64,000 nucleotides of DNA from Devosia salina (GCF_019504385.1 NZ_CP080590.1:3587501-3651500); one strand, 5' to 3'. Counted from the first letter of the stretch, positions 43,648-53,112 are shown. The notes: generated by a model from the letters alone, not told the origin. Translations and numbers: made by a program.

Positions 43648-44552
43648 GCGGCGGGCACCTGATCGCCAGCTTCCTCGAAATGATGAGCGCCGAGCGCGGC
43701 GCCGCCGCCAACACCATCGAGGCCTATCGCCGTGATCTTGCCCATTATGCAGGCTTCGTCGCCGCGCAGGGCCAGACCCTTCTGACCAGCACCCGCGGCA
43801 CGGTCACCGCCTGGCTCGACGATCTCAACACCGAGGGACTGTCCGCCGCATCCAGCGCGCGCCGCCTGTCGGCCGTGCGCCAGTTCCACAAATTCCTCTG
43901 CGCCGATGGCCTGCGGGGCGACGATCCCACGCGCATTGTCGCCAGCCCCAAGGCGCGCCGGGCCTTGCCCAAGGTGCTCTCGGTGGCCGAAGTGGACCGG
44001 CTGCTCGCCCTTGCCGAGGCCGAGGCCAGCACCCCCGCGAGCGCGCAACAACAGGCCAGCGCCCAGCGTCTCTACGTTCTCCTCGAAATGCTCTATGCCA
44101 CGGGCTTGCGCGTCTCCGAGCTGGTGAGCCTGCGCCGTGCCGCCGTCATGCGCGATTCAGCATTCATCACCGTCACCGGCAAGGGCAACAAGGACCGCGT
44201 GGTCCCCATGAACGATCGCGCCCGCGATGCGGTACGGGCCTGGGTCGCCACGCTGGAGCCCGGCCTCTTCCTGTTCCCCGCCAAGGGCGAGGACGGCCAT
44301 CTCAGCCGCCAGGTCTTCGCCCGCGACCTCAAGGCGCTCGCCGCCCGCGCCGGAATTTCATCGGCCCGGGTCGCCCCGCATGTGCTGCGCCACGCCTTTG
44401 CCAGCCATCTCCTGGCCGGGGGCGCCGACCTCCGGGTGGTGCAGATGCTGCTCGGCCACGCCGATATTTCCACAACCCAGATCTACACCCACGTGCTGGA
44501 CGAAAAGCTGCGCAATCTGGTGGAAAGCCACCATCCGCTGGCCGAAGGCTGA
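43644..44552 (+). CDS. xerD: Tyrosine recombinase XerD
   Basis: XerD works with XerC at dif to resolve chromosome dimers. The 302-residue protein has the SAM-like core-binding N-domain (about 1-90) and the catalytic domain with R156, K180, H246-x-x-R249, H272 and nucleophile Y281, a complete set. The C-terminal DEKLRNLVESHHPLA fits XerD rather than an integrase. The neighbourhood of aroK and accA is the conserved chromosomal one, which supports XerD over a phage recombinase. Confidence 0.95.
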   Translation: MSGGHLIASFLEMMSAERGAAANTIEAYRRDLAHYAGFVAAQGQTLLTSTRGTVTAWLDDLNTEGLSAASSARRLSAVRQFHKFLCADGLRGDDPTRIVASPKARRALPKVLSVAEVDRLLALAEAEASTPASAQQQASAQRLYVLLEMLYATGLRVSELVSLRRAAVMRDSAFITVTGKGNKDRVVPMNDRARDAVRAWVATLEPGLFLFPAKGEDGHLSRQVFARDLKALAARAGISSARVAPHVLRHAFASHLLAGGADLRVVQMLLGHADISTTQIYTHVLDEKLRNLVESHHPLAEG

Positions 44553-44708
44553 CCGGGAAATACGAAATCCCAACCATTTCGCGCCCAAAGCTTGACTTGC
44601 CATTGCTCCATCGCCACTTTCCGGCCACTTTAAGGCGCAAGAGCAGCGGGCCATGACGCATGGGCCGTCGAGCCTGTTGCCAGAACAATGACCCTTACGG
44701 GCGGTGGG

Positions 44709-45662
44709 ATGCAGTCTTATCTCGATTTTGAAAAGCCGGTCGCCGATCTCGAAGCCAAGATCGCCGAACTGAAATCGCTGGCACAGACCGACCAGGCCGT
44801 GTCCATCGATGAGGAAGTGAACCGGCTGTCTGCCCGCGCCGACGAGGCGCTGGTCGAGATCTACCGCAAGCTCACGCCCTGGCAGAAGACGCAGGTGGCC
44901 CGCCACCCGCAGCGCCCGCACTTTTCCGATTACGTGCGTTCGCTCATTACCGAATGGACCCCGCTCGCCGGCGACCGCAAGTTCGGCGAAGACGCCGCGC
45001 TGCAGGCCGGCTTCGGCCGTTTCAACGGCGTGCCTGTCGCCGTGCTCGGCCAGGAGAAGGGCAATTCCACCGAAACCCGTCTCAAGCATAATTTCGGCAT
45101 GGCCAATCCGGAGGGCTATCGCAAGGCCGTCCGCATCATGGACATGGCCGACCGCTTTTCCATTCCAGTGATTTCCTTCGTCGACACCGCCGGCGCCTAT
45201 CCGGGCATCGGCGCCGAGGAACGCGGCCAGGCCGAGGCCATTGCGCGGTCCACCGAAAAGGGCCTGGAACTGGGCGTGCCCAACATCGCCATCATCATCG
45301 GCGAGGGCGGCTCGGGCGGCGCCATCGCCATTGCCACCGCCAATCGCGTGCTGATGCTGGAAAATTCCATCTATTCGGTGATCTCGCCCGAGGCCGGCGC
45401 CTCGATCCTGTTCCGCGACGCCGCCAAGGCGCAGGACATGGCCACGGCCCAGAAGATCACCGCCCAGGACCTGCTCGGCTTCGGCGTCATTGACGCCATC
45501 ATCCCCGAGCCGGCCGGCGGCGCCCATCGCCATCACGGCGTCATCATGGATGCCACCCGCGGCGCCATCGACAATTTCCTCAAGGACTTTGCCGGCAAGT
45601 CGCGGCTCGAAACCCGCGAACATCGTCGCGAAAAATTCCTGGCCATCGGCACGACCCTCTAG
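44709..45662 (+). CDS. accA: Acetyl-CoA carboxylase carboxyltransferase subunit alpha
   Basis: AccA pairs with AccD to move the carboxyl group from biotin to acetyl-CoA, the first committed step of fatty acid synthesis. From ATG 44709 the protein has 317 residues and starts MQSYLDFEKPVADLE, the family norm. The conserved FNGVPVAVLGQEKGNST, DTAGAYPGIGAEERGQ and GEGGSGGAIAIATANRV blocks form the CoA site. A second ATG seven codons upstream is possible but non-conserved. It lies about 155 bases after xerD. Confidence 0.96.
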   Translation: MQSYLDFEKPVADLEAKIAELKSLAQTDQAVSIDEEVNRLSARADEALVEIYRKLTPWQKTQVARHPQRPHFSDYVRSLITEWTPLAGDRKFGEDAALQAGFGRFNGVPVAVLGQEKGNSTETRLKHNFGMANPEGYRKAVRIMDMADRFSIPVISFVDTAGAYPGIGAEERGQAEAIARSTEKGLELGVPNIAIIIGEGGSGGAIAIATANRVLMLENSIYSVISPEAGASILFRDAAKAQDMATAQKITAQDLLGFGVIDAIIPEPAGGAHRHHGVIMDATRGAIDNFLKDFAGKSRLETREHRREKFLAIGTTL

Positions 45663-45828
45663 GACGTGCCGGCCGGGCCATTCGCGGCCCAGTCCCACAC
45701 ATCCGCGTGATCTGCCCCCGCTTCCAGTGCAAAACGCGCCATGGTAAAGGCTTCCTTCACCGTAGCAGCTCATATTGCGCTAAGGATTCGCCCGCCTGCC
45801 GGGCCATTTTTGTGACGGGCTGCATTTC

Positions 45829-46851
45829 TTGACTGCCACCTTTTTCCAGCGCCTCGGCGCCGTTGTCATCCTGCTCTGGCTGGCCGTGGGCCTCGCCGCT
45901 TGCTCAAATTTCGTCAAGGGTGGCGACAATCGCCACAACATTCCGCTCTCGGGCGGGGTGATCCAGGGCCTGCGCAATATGGGGTCCTCCCCCGGCCAGG
46001 GCATGGTGGTGCGCATCTTCAAGGAAGAATCGGTGCTCGAGGTCTGGAAGGCGACCGGCGCGGGCGCCTATCGGCTGTTCAAGACCTATGAGATCTGTGC
46101 CTATTCGGGCGATCTCGGCCCCAAGTTCAAGGAAGGCGACCGGCAGAGCCCGGAAGGCTTCTATACGATCACGCCGGGCCTGATGAATCCGCGCTCGAAC
46201 TACTACCTGGCCTTCAATACCGGCTTTCCCAACAAGTTCGACCGCGTGCATGGCCGCACCGGCTCGGACCTGATGGTCCATGGCGATTGCTCCTCGCGCG
46301 GCTGCTACGCCATGACCGATGCCGGCATTGCCGAGATCTATGCGCTGGCCCGCGAAGCCTTCAAGGGCGGCAATACCAGCTTCCAGCTGCAGATCTTCCC
46401 CTTCCGCATGACCACGGCCAATCTCGCCAAGCATGCCACAAGCCCGCACCTCGATTTCTGGAAGGACATCAAGGAAGGCTATGACTATTTCGAGATGACC
46501 AGGACCCCGCCGGTCTGGGACGTCTGCGAAAAGCAGTACATCTTCAACCCGGCCGGCTCGGCGCCCCTCAATGCCGCGGGCCCCTGCCCGGCCACGGTCT
46601 CCAACCCGGCGCTGACGGCCAAGCTGCAGGCCGACGAGGCCGATCTTGCCAACAAGGCCGAGGCCGCGCGGGTGGCCGCCGAGAAGAAGGCCGCCGAAGA
46701 GGCAGCGCTCAAGGAGCGCGGTGCTGCGGTCAACAATTTCTTCTCCGGCATCGGCTCGGGCATTGGCGGCATCTTCGGCGGCCAGGGCCGGCCCGAGGCC
46801 CAGACCGGCACCACCACGACCCTGCCCACGCCCTCCACGCAGCGCCCCTAA
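45829..46851 (+). CDS. L,D-transpeptidase family lipoprotein (YafK-like)
   Basis: The 340-residue protein has an N-terminal signal with lipobox GLAAC (Cys near residue 25). The YkuD-type catalytic region holds VHGDCSSRGCYAMTD, with the histidine and the Ser-x-Gly-Cys nucleophile in the YafK arrangement. Proteins of this type make or cut 3-3 links, or link or release lipoprotein from peptidoglycan. The C-terminal 100 residues are an Ala/Glu/Lys-rich coiled stretch and a Gly-rich part. The start is a TTG at 45829; no ATG or GTG precedes the signal in frame. Confidence 0.88.
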   Translation: MTATFFQRLGAVVILLWLAVGLAACSNFVKGGDNRHNIPLSGGVIQGLRNMGSSPGQGMVVRIFKEESVLEVWKATGAGAYRLFKTYEICAYSGDLGPKFKEGDRQSPEGFYTITPGLMNPRSNYYLAFNTGFPNKFDRVHGRTGSDLMVHGDCSSRGCYAMTDAGIAEIYALAREAFKGGNTSFQLQIFPFRMTTANLAKHATSPHLDFWKDIKEGYDYFEMTRTPPVWDVCEKQYIFNPAGSAPLNAAGPCPATVSNPALTAKLQADEADLANKAEAARVAAEKKAAEEAALKERGAAVNNFFSGIGSGIGGIFGGQGRPEAQTGTTTTLPTPSTQRP

Positions 46852-46960
46852 CAGGGCAAGGCCGGACCGAACCGAATGACCATCGGCCTTGCTATGGCCC
46901 AACTCTGGCCTCACTTGGTTCAAACCCGGGCCGAACCGGCCCAATATCGGGAGACCTGCC

Positions 46961-47683
46961 GTGGATCAGCCCCAGAGCGCGCAGCCTGAAGACAGCGCCC
47001 GGATCAAGCTGACACCGGACATGCGGCCCGTCGCACCGGAGACGCCCGCTCGCGAAGACCCAGGCGACAAATCCACCCAGCCGCCCCCCGCTGCGCCGCC
47101 TTCAGGATCCCGGCCGGAGCAAAGACGCGGATTGGCAGGCGCCTGGCCGCTGCTATTGGGCACCCTGGCTATTGCCGTGGGCTTGGTGGCCATCGCCGCC
47201 GCCATCTGGACCTATGGCGAAAGCCAGCGGGAAATCCTGCGGCTCTCGACCGAGCTGGCGCAATTGCGGGTCAGCCTGGACCTCTATGCCCGCAACGGTT
47301 CCGGCGAAAATCCCGACCTGGCCGTGCTGGGCGAGCGCCTCTCCGCGCTCGAGCAGAGCGCCCGTAGCGACACCGTTCCGATGCCTGAAGCGCCCGTCGC
47401 CGCGGCCAGCGGTGACGCATCGTCCACGGGTCCGGGCGGAGAGGACTGCCTGCCCGAGGGCATGCGTCTCCTCGTGGCGGCAGGCGACACCTATCCCATC
47501 TGCGGCCAGCCCGCAGAAGTCAGCGTCAATTTTGTCGACAATGGCTATATCACGCTGCGCGACGGCACGTCGGTGGCCTCGGGCGGCACCACGCCCCTGC
47601 CCGGCAGCGCCTGCACCATTGCCGTCACCTCGGGCGGCGACGAAGGCCTCACCGGCTACGCGGAAATCCGCGTCACCTGCTGA
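46961..47683 (+). CDS. Single-pass envelope protein of unknown function (GTG start)
   Basis: I do not recognise this family. The 240 residues have a Pro/Gln/Ser-rich cytoplasmic part of about 60, one membrane helix (LLLGTLAIAVGLVAIAAAIW), a short coiled coil (ESQREILRLSTELAQLRVSLDL) and a periplasmic C-domain with four cysteines (EDCLPEG, YPICGQP, SACTIAV and the last residue C) that could form two disulfides. GGGAG seven bases before the GTG at 46961 decides the start; extending further upstream gives a Trp/Pro-rich, unlikely sequence. It follows the L,D-transpeptidase on the same strand, so a cell-envelope role is plausible. Confidence 0.75.
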   Translation: MDQPQSAQPEDSARIKLTPDMRPVAPETPAREDPGDKSTQPPPAAPPSGSRPEQRRGLAGAWPLLLGTLAIAVGLVAIAAAIWTYGESQREILRLSTELAQLRVSLDLYARNGSGENPDLAVLGERLSALEQSARSDTVPMPEAPVAAASGDASSTGPGGEDCLPEGMRLLVAAGDTYPICGQPAEVSVNFVDNGYITLRDGTSVASGGTTPLPGSACTIAVTSGGDEGLTGYAEIRVTC

Positions 47684-47689
47684 GCGGGC

Positions 47690-48331
47690 CTATCTCGCAA
47701 GGGGCCGGAAAACCAGCAGAGCGCTGTGTCCGACGCCCGGCCCTGCCGGCCAGTCCGAGGTATTGACCCGCACGATCTCCCGCTCGAGCCGCAGGACCTT
47801 GCCCAACGCTTCGGCCATCTGCCCGACCAGCGGGCGATAGCCGTCTCCGGTCAGGATATTGGAGACCTCCACGATCACGTGTCCATCCGGCACCATGGCG
47901 CGGCCGATGCCCGCGAATATGGCGGTCATATCCTCGAAATAGCTGGGACCCCAGGGATCGTCTTCCAGCCGCACCATCGGATAGGGCGGGCTGGTGAAGG
48001 CCAGCTGGAACTGGGGAAGGTCATGCGCGTCCATGGTCTCGATGGGCGCCGCTATGATCCTGCTGGGCGGCGACAGTCTGCGGCTCACCCAGTCGGAGCG
48101 CTCCGGATTGGGCTCAAAGCCGATGGCCGGCCGACCCATGCGCTGGCTGACGATCAGCGTCGTTCCCAAGCCGGCAAAGGGGTCCAGGACCCAGTCTCCA
48201 GGGCGCGAATAGGCGTCAAGTACGATCTCCGCCAGCTCTGGCGGAGATCGGTCATCGGCAAAGCCGGCAAAGTCTATCGGCTCAAGCCGGCCATCGAGGG
48301 CAATCCAGTCCCGGTCGAGCTGGGCTGGCAT
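47690..48331 (-). CDS. Small methyltransferase with DPFAG and SPPY motifs (orphan; DNA or RNA target)
   Basis: The 213-residue protein has PGDWVLDPFAGLGTTLIV (AdoMet site, about 45-60) followed some 60 residues later by AFTSPPYPMV (catalytic motif IV of amino-methyltransferases). DPFAG-type motifs are common in N4/N6 DNA methylases, where in the beta class SPPY comes first; here the order is reversed and there is no clear target-recognition domain. Some tRNA/rRNA guanine methylases share this order. No restriction gene is adjacent. It starts at ATG 48331, only 12 bases past the secA stop, and is probably cotranscribed with secA. Confidence 0.75.
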   Translation of the reverse strand: MPAQLDRDWIALDGRLEPIDFAGFADDRSPPELAEIVLDAYSRPGDWVLDPFAGLGTTLIVSQRMGRPAIGFEPNPERSDWVSRRLSPPSRIIAAPIETMDAHDLPQFQLAFTSPPYPMVRLEDDPWGPSYFEDMTAIFAGIGRAMVPDGHVIVEVSNILTGDGYRPLVGQMAEALGKVLRLEREIVRVNTSDWPAGPGVGHSALLVFRPLAR

Positions 48332-48343
48332 TGACCTCTTTCC

Positions 48344-51046
48344 TCAGGCGAACGCGCCGTGGCAGTGCTTGAACTTCTTGCCCGAGCCACAGGGACACGG
48401 CGCATTGCGCGAGACGCCCACCAGCAGCTTGGGATCGACAGGCGGCAGGCCGTCGCGCCTGGCCACGTCGTCACCGGCCGCATCGTTCTCGCCGGTCAGC
48501 GGGTCGATATGGGTTTCGGTGAGCTTGGAGAGGTCCAGCGCCGGCGGCGGGGGCGGCTCGGGCTGGCGGATCTGCAGTTCCACATGGCTGATCTGGGTGG
48601 TCACCAGCTCACGCAGATTGCCCAGCATGGCCTGGAACAGCTCATAGGCTTCCTGCTTGTATTCGTTGAGCGGGTCACGCTGGGCGATACCGCGCCATCC
48701 CACCACTTTCGAGAGGTGGTCGAGCATGACCAGATGCTCGCGCCACAGCCCGTCCACCGATTGCAGCAGGATGGACTTTTCCACCTGGCGCATGATCGAG
48801 GCCGAGTATTTTTCTTCCTTGGTGGCAATCAGCGCATCGGCAGCGTCGCGAATACGCTGCTCGACCGTTTCGGCATCGATGCCCTCTTCGGCAGCCCACT
48901 CGGCCACCGGGACATCGATATTGAGATAGGTCTTGGCGGCCGCGGCAAGCTGCTCGGTATTCCATTGCTCGGGATAGGAGCGGGCCGGCATGGCCTTGGC
49001 CGAGATATTGCCCACCACGTCGTGGCGCATCTCGGTGATGGTCTCGCTCACATCCTCCTCGTCCATGAATTCGAGACGCTGTTCGAAGATCACCTTGCGC
49101 TGATCATTCATCACGTCATCATATTTGAGGATGTTCTTGCGGATGTCGAAATTGCGCGCCTCGACCTTGCCCTGAGCCCGCTCGATCGCCTTGGTGACCC
49201 AGGGATGGGTGATGCTCTCACCCTGTTCCAGCCCCAGCTTTCCGAGCATGGAATCCATGCTGTCGACCGGGAAGATGCGCATCAGGTCGTCCTGGAGCGA
49301 CAGGAAGAACTTGGAGTGCCCGGGATCGCCCTGGCGGCCCGAACGGCCGCGCAGCTGATTGTCGATGCGCCGGCTTTCGTGCCGCTCGGTGCCGATCACC
49401 ATGAGGCCGCCGGCGGCCAGCGCCTTGGCCTTGTCCTCGGCGATCTTGGCCTTGATCTCGGCGATCTTGGCCTCACGCGCTTCGCCCTCGAGCTCGCTCG
49501 CCTCGCGCTGGATGCGCATTTCGAGATTGCCGCCCAGCTGGATGTCGGTACCGCGGCCAGCCATGTTGGTGGCAATGGTGATGGCGCCCGGCAGGCCGGC
49601 ATCGGCCACGATATAGGCTTCCTGCTCGTGATGCCGGGCATTGAGCACGTTCATCTGCCCGACATTCTTCTTGCGCAGGATATCGGCGAGCATCTCGCTC
49701 TTTTCGATCGAGGTCGTGCCCACCAGCACCGGCTGGCCACGGTCCTGGCACTCCTTGATCAGCTCGGCAATGGCGTCGAACTTCTCCTCCGCCGTGCGGA
49801 AGATGGCGTCGTCCTCGTCAATGCGCTGGATCGGCAGGTTGGTCGGCACCGTGGTGACGCCCAGGCTGTAGATGTCGGCAAATTCCTCGGCCTCGGTCGC
49901 CGCCGTACCGGTCATGCCGGCCAGCTTCTTGTAGAGGCGGAAATAGTTCTGGAAGGTGATCGAGGCCAGGGTCTGGTTCTCGGACTGGATCTTGACCTTT
50001 TCCTTGGCCTCCAGCGCCTGGTGCAAGCCTTCCGAATAGCGGCGGCCCGGCATCATGCGGCCCGAGAATTCGTCGATGATCACCACTTCGTCGTCGCGGA
50101 CGATATAGTCCTTGTCCTTGCGGAACAGCTTGTGGGCCCTGAGCGCCGAATTGGCATGATGCACCAGGGCGACGTTCTCCACGTCATACATCGACCCGCT
50201 CTTGAGCAGGCCCGCCTCGCTGAGCGCTGCCTCGAGCTTTTCCACGCCCTGGTCGGTAAAGGTGGCGGCGCGGTGCTTTTCATCGACCTCGAAATCGCCT
50301 TCGCCGATGATCGGCATCAGCCCGTCGATCTTGATATAGAGCTCGGACCGGTCCTCGGAGGGGCCCGAAATGATCAGCGGCGTACGCGCCTCGTCGATCA
50401 GGATCGAGTCCACCTCGTCCACGATCGCGAATTCATGGCCGCGCTGCACCATCTGGGCGCGCGTATATTTCATGTTGTCGCGCAGATAGTCGAAGCCCAG
50501 CTCGTTATTGGTGCCATAGGTGATGTCGGCGGCATAGGCGGCCTTGCGCTCGGCATCGTTCATGCCATGCACGATCACGCCATAGGAGAGGCCCAGGAAA
50601 TTGTAGATCTGGCCCATCCACTGGGCGTCGCGCCTGACCAGGTAGTCATTGACGGTCACCAGATGCGCGCCCTTGCCGGTCAGCGCATTGAGATACATGG
50701 GCAGCGTTGCCACCAGCGTCTTGCCTTCGCCGGTGCGCATCTCGGCAATCGAGCGGTCGTTCATGACCATGCCACCGATCAGCTGCACGTCGAAATGCCG
50801 CATACCCAGGACGCGCTTGGACGCCTCGCGCACCGTGGCGAAGGCCGGAACGATCAGGTCCTCGAGCTTGGCGCCCTGTTCGAGCTGGGTCTTGAACTCT
50901 GCCGTGCGGGCCTTGAGCGCGTCATCGCTAAGCTTGACCAGCTCGGGTTCGAGCGCATTGATCGCCGCCACCTTGCCCTGATACCGCTTGACCTGCCTGT
51001 CCGACGGTGACCCGAAGATTTTCCGGGCAAGCGAAGCAAGTGCCAT
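48344..51046 (-). CDS. secA: Preprotein translocase ATPase SecA
   Basis: SecA drives unfolded preproteins through SecYEG using ATP. The 900-residue chain has the motor Walker A MRTGEGKTLVATLPMYLNA near residue 103, IVDEVDSILIDEARTPLI, the helicase motif ATNMAGRGTDIQLGGN, QLRGRSGRQGDPG, and a C-terminal zinc tail CPCGSGKKFKHCHG that binds SecB and lipids. Length and domain order are normal. The ATG at 51046 gives MALASLARKIFGSPSD. It is divergent from the parvulin gene, which also serves exported proteins. Confidence 0.98.
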   Translation of the reverse strand: MALASLARKIFGSPSDRQVKRYQGKVAAINALEPELVKLSDDALKARTAEFKTQLEQGAKLEDLIVPAFATVREASKRVLGMRHFDVQLIGGMVMNDRSIAEMRTGEGKTLVATLPMYLNALTGKGAHLVTVNDYLVRRDAQWMGQIYNFLGLSYGVIVHGMNDAERKAAYAADITYGTNNELGFDYLRDNMKYTRAQMVQRGHEFAIVDEVDSILIDEARTPLIISGPSEDRSELYIKIDGLMPIIGEGDFEVDEKHRAATFTDQGVEKLEAALSEAGLLKSGSMYDVENVALVHHANSALRAHKLFRKDKDYIVRDDEVVIIDEFSGRMMPGRRYSEGLHQALEAKEKVKIQSENQTLASITFQNYFRLYKKLAGMTGTAATEAEEFADIYSLGVTTVPTNLPIQRIDEDDAIFRTAEEKFDAIAELIKECQDRGQPVLVGTTSIEKSEMLADILRKKNVGQMNVLNARHHEQEAYIVADAGLPGAITIATNMAGRGTDIQLGGNLEMRIQREASELEGEAREAKIAEIKAKIAEDKAKALAAGGLMVIGTERHESRRIDNQLRGRSGRQGDPGHSKFFLSLQDDLMRIFPVDSMDSMLGKLGLEQGESITHPWVTKAIERAQGKVEARNFDIRKNILKYDDVMNDQRKVIFEQRLEFMDEEDVSETITEMRHDVVGNISAKAMPARSYPEQWNTEQLAAAAKTYLNIDVPVAEWAAEEGIDAETVEQRIRDAADALIATKEEKYSASIMRQVEKSILLQSVDGLWREHLVMLDHLSKVVGWRGIAQRDPLNEYKQEAYELFQAMLGNLRELVTTQISHVELQIRQPEPPPPPALDLSKLTETHIDPLTGENDAAGDDVARRDGLPPVDPKLLVGVSRNAPCPCGSGKKFKHCHGAFA

Positions 51047-51458
51047 TGTTTGTGGTCCTTTGTTTGTGAGCGGCGGGGCTTGTGGGAGCGGGCGGCCTGC
51101 AGATGCGGGCGCTGGCGGGCCCCGTTTCGCCTCGTCACAACTTGGGGAACCCCTCTCGGTTCCCGAGTGCGGAATTGTTGCATGGTCCCCGTGCGCTTAT
51201 CGGGCGCAGCGACGGGCCCATGCTCATGAAAAGCGGGTGAGATGTAAGAGTGGGGGTGAGGCTTGTCAACGTATCCGAAATGGGCCACACCTTCCGGACC
51301 CTGTGGCCCGGCGGGCATGGTGGTCGCGGATGACAACTGGGTGATCACCTCTCGGGCTGGCACATTTTGGCCCCCTTGCCATGCGAGCGGGGTGCCGGAC
51401 AAATTCTGACCACGCCGGCGCTTGCTCATCTGGCCGGCCAAGGAGACACGCTATCCCC
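51047..51458. other. Intergenic region between divergent secA and parvulin genes
   Basis: No gene was found. It contains a small hairpin at 51145-51164 (GGGAACC / GGTTCCC, 6-base loop) on the secA side and must hold both promoters; I could not place them with confidence. No SecM-like arrest peptide is visible. Confidence 0.5.
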
Positions 51459-52391
51459 ATGTCGAACCCGACCCAGCGCCTTTTGCGCGCCGCCAGCCTC
51501 GCCGCCCTGCTCGTTGCCGCCCCGATGGTCGCGGCCATCGCACAGGACACCGCCGCGCCGGCCACCGAACAGGCTGCCGCCGACCCCTCGACCGTGGTGG
51601 CCACGGTGGGCGGTGAAACCATCACCGAGGGCGACCTGGCCTTTGCCGCCGAGGACATGGCCCAGGACCTGGCCCAGATGCCGCCCGAAGAGCGCCGCGC
51701 CTTCCTGGTGCGCATCCTGATCGACATGAAGGTGATGTCCAAGGCCGCCCGCGACGCCGGCATGGACCAGACCGAGATCTTCGCCCAGCGCAAGGAATAT
51801 CTCGAGGAACGCGCCCTCAGGCGCGCCTATTTCGCCGAGGCCATTGCCGCTTCGGTCACCGAGGAAGCCGTGCGCGCCGAATACGACGCCTTTGTCGAAG
51901 AATTCCAGCCCGTCGATGAGGTCCGCGCCAGCCACATCCTGGTCGAGACCGAGCAGGAGGCCAATGACCTCAAGGCCCAGATCGATGGCGGCGCCGATTT
52001 CGCCACCCTCGCCCGCGAGCATTCCATCGACCCGGGCGCTGCCAATGGCGGCGATCTCGGCTTTTTCCGCAAGGGCATGATGGTGCAGCCGTTCGAGGAA
52101 GCCGCCTTCGCCCTGGCAGAGGCCGGCGACGTCTCGGCACCGGTGCAGTCGCAATTTGGCTGGCACATCATCAAGCTGGCCGAAAAGCGTCAGTCTGCAC
52201 CGCCGCCCTTCGAGCAGGTCGCTCCGCAGATCCAGAACCAGCTGCTGATGCAGACCTTCACCGAAAAGGTGGACGAGCTGATGTCCGGCCTCGAAATCGA
52301 GATCACCGATCCCGAGCTCAAGGCCAAGTTCGACGCCCAGGAAGCGGCCGAGGAGGCTGCAGCCGCCGGCGCGGCGGCCCAGCAGGAATAG
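51459..52391 (+). CDS. Periplasmic parvulin-type peptidyl-prolyl isomerase
   Basis: The 310-residue protein has a signal peptide (LLRAASLAALLVAAPMVAAIA), a helical SurA/PrsA-like chaperone part, and one rotamase (parvulin) domain with DEVRASHILVETEQEA, GGDLGFFRKGMMVQPFEEAAF and SQFGWHIIKL, the standard motifs. An Ala/Glu-rich tail closes it. It probably helps fold exported proteins. AAGGAG lies about a dozen bases before the ATG at 51459. It is divergent from secA and closed by a strong terminator. Confidence 0.93.
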   Translation: MSNPTQRLLRAASLAALLVAAPMVAAIAQDTAAPATEQAAADPSTVVATVGGETITEGDLAFAAEDMAQDLAQMPPEERRAFLVRILIDMKVMSKAARDAGMDQTEIFAQRKEYLEERALRRAYFAEAIAASVTEEAVRAEYDAFVEEFQPVDEVRASHILVETEQEANDLKAQIDGGADFATLAREHSIDPGAANGGDLGFFRKGMMVQPFEEAAFALAEAGDVSAPVQSQFGWHIIKLAEKRQSAPPPFEQVAPQIQNQLLMQTFTEKVDELMSGLEIEITDPELKAKFDAQEAAEEAAAAGAAAQQE

Positions 52392-52411
52392 ACCTGTCAC
52401 CATGAACCAAA

Positions 52412-52440
52412 GAGCCCGGCCAGCGTGCCGGGCTTTTTTT
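52412..52440 (+). terminator. Strong intrinsic terminator after the parvulin gene
   Basis: AGCCCGGC and GCCGGGCT form a perfect 8-bp stem with a 6-base loop, followed by a long T run. It sits 20 bases past the stop. Confidence 0.93.
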
Positions 52441-52485
52441 CGTCTAAACCAGCCATCCGCACGCCCAGGGCGTCGCCGGGACGAG

Positions 52486-53112
52486 TTACCCCCTGTAGCC
52501 TGGCACGCCCCCGAGGATCACATCGACGACGGCCGGCGCATGCGTCATGGCCTCTTCGAGCTGGTCGAGCAGCAATTGGTGCCAGGCATAGGACACCACA
52601 AGATCCACCAGAAGGGCGGAATCGGTCGCTTCCGGCACTTCTCCGCGCGCCTTTGCGCGATCCACGATCCGGGCCGAAAACGCCTTGCGCTCGGCCTGGT
52701 AGGCGATCAGCACCTTGGCCGCTTCCGGATCGGTCTGGGCTTCGGCCACCAAGGCCCGATAAACCGTTCCGCACAGATTGCCTTTCCAGAAGCCGAGCAG
52801 GTGATGCTCGAGAAAGCTGACGAGGTCGCCTCGGAGGGTCCCGGTATCGGGAAAGCTTCGACTGTTCTTGAAGCGCTTGTAGACATCGAGCATCAGCGCC
52901 GTGCGATGCGGCCACCAGCGATAAATGGTGGGCTTGCCCGCCCGCGCCCGCCGCGCCACCGCCTCGATCGAAAAGCCGGCAATGCCGGCCTCGCGCAGCA
53001 CCGCCTCGGCCGCGTCCAGGATGGCTTCCTGGCTGGCCGGATTGCGGCGGGCACCGATGGAACGGCGTGCCATGTCGTCATTGTCCTGGACGGGTTCGGT
53101 GGCTTTGCTCAT
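52486..53112 (-). CDS. TetR-family transcription regulator
   Basis: The 208-residue protein has an N-terminal helix-turn-helix (ILDAAEAVLREAGIAGFSIEAVARRARAGKPTIYRWW), which ends in the TetR-type KPTIYRWW rather than KGTLYHHF, and a TetR_C_11-like ligand domain. It probably represses its own gene and the divergent small membrane protein: two good operators lie between them. An ATG at 53112 with GGGAGG before it sets the start; an ATG 13 codons later would also keep the domain. The inducer is unknown. Confidence 0.92.
   Translation of the reverse strand: MSKATEPVQDNDDMARRSIGARRNPASQEAILDAAEAVLREAGIAGFSIEAVARRARAGKPTIYRWWPHRTALMLDVYKRFKNSRSFPDTGTLRGDLVSFLEHHLLGFWKGNLCGTVYRALVAEAQTDPEAAKVLIAYQAERKAFSARIVDRAKARGEVPEATDSALLVDLVVSYAWHQLLLDQLEEAMTHAPAVVDVILGGVPGYRG

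Noticed and set aside
43644..44552. Phage or integron integrase
   Set aside because: The sequence and the conserved aroK-xerD-accA surroundings fit chromosomal XerD; there are no att-like repeats or phage genes.
48359..51010. An 883-codon open frame opposite secA
   Set aside because: It is a mirror of the secA coding sequence with no motifs, signal or plausible start.
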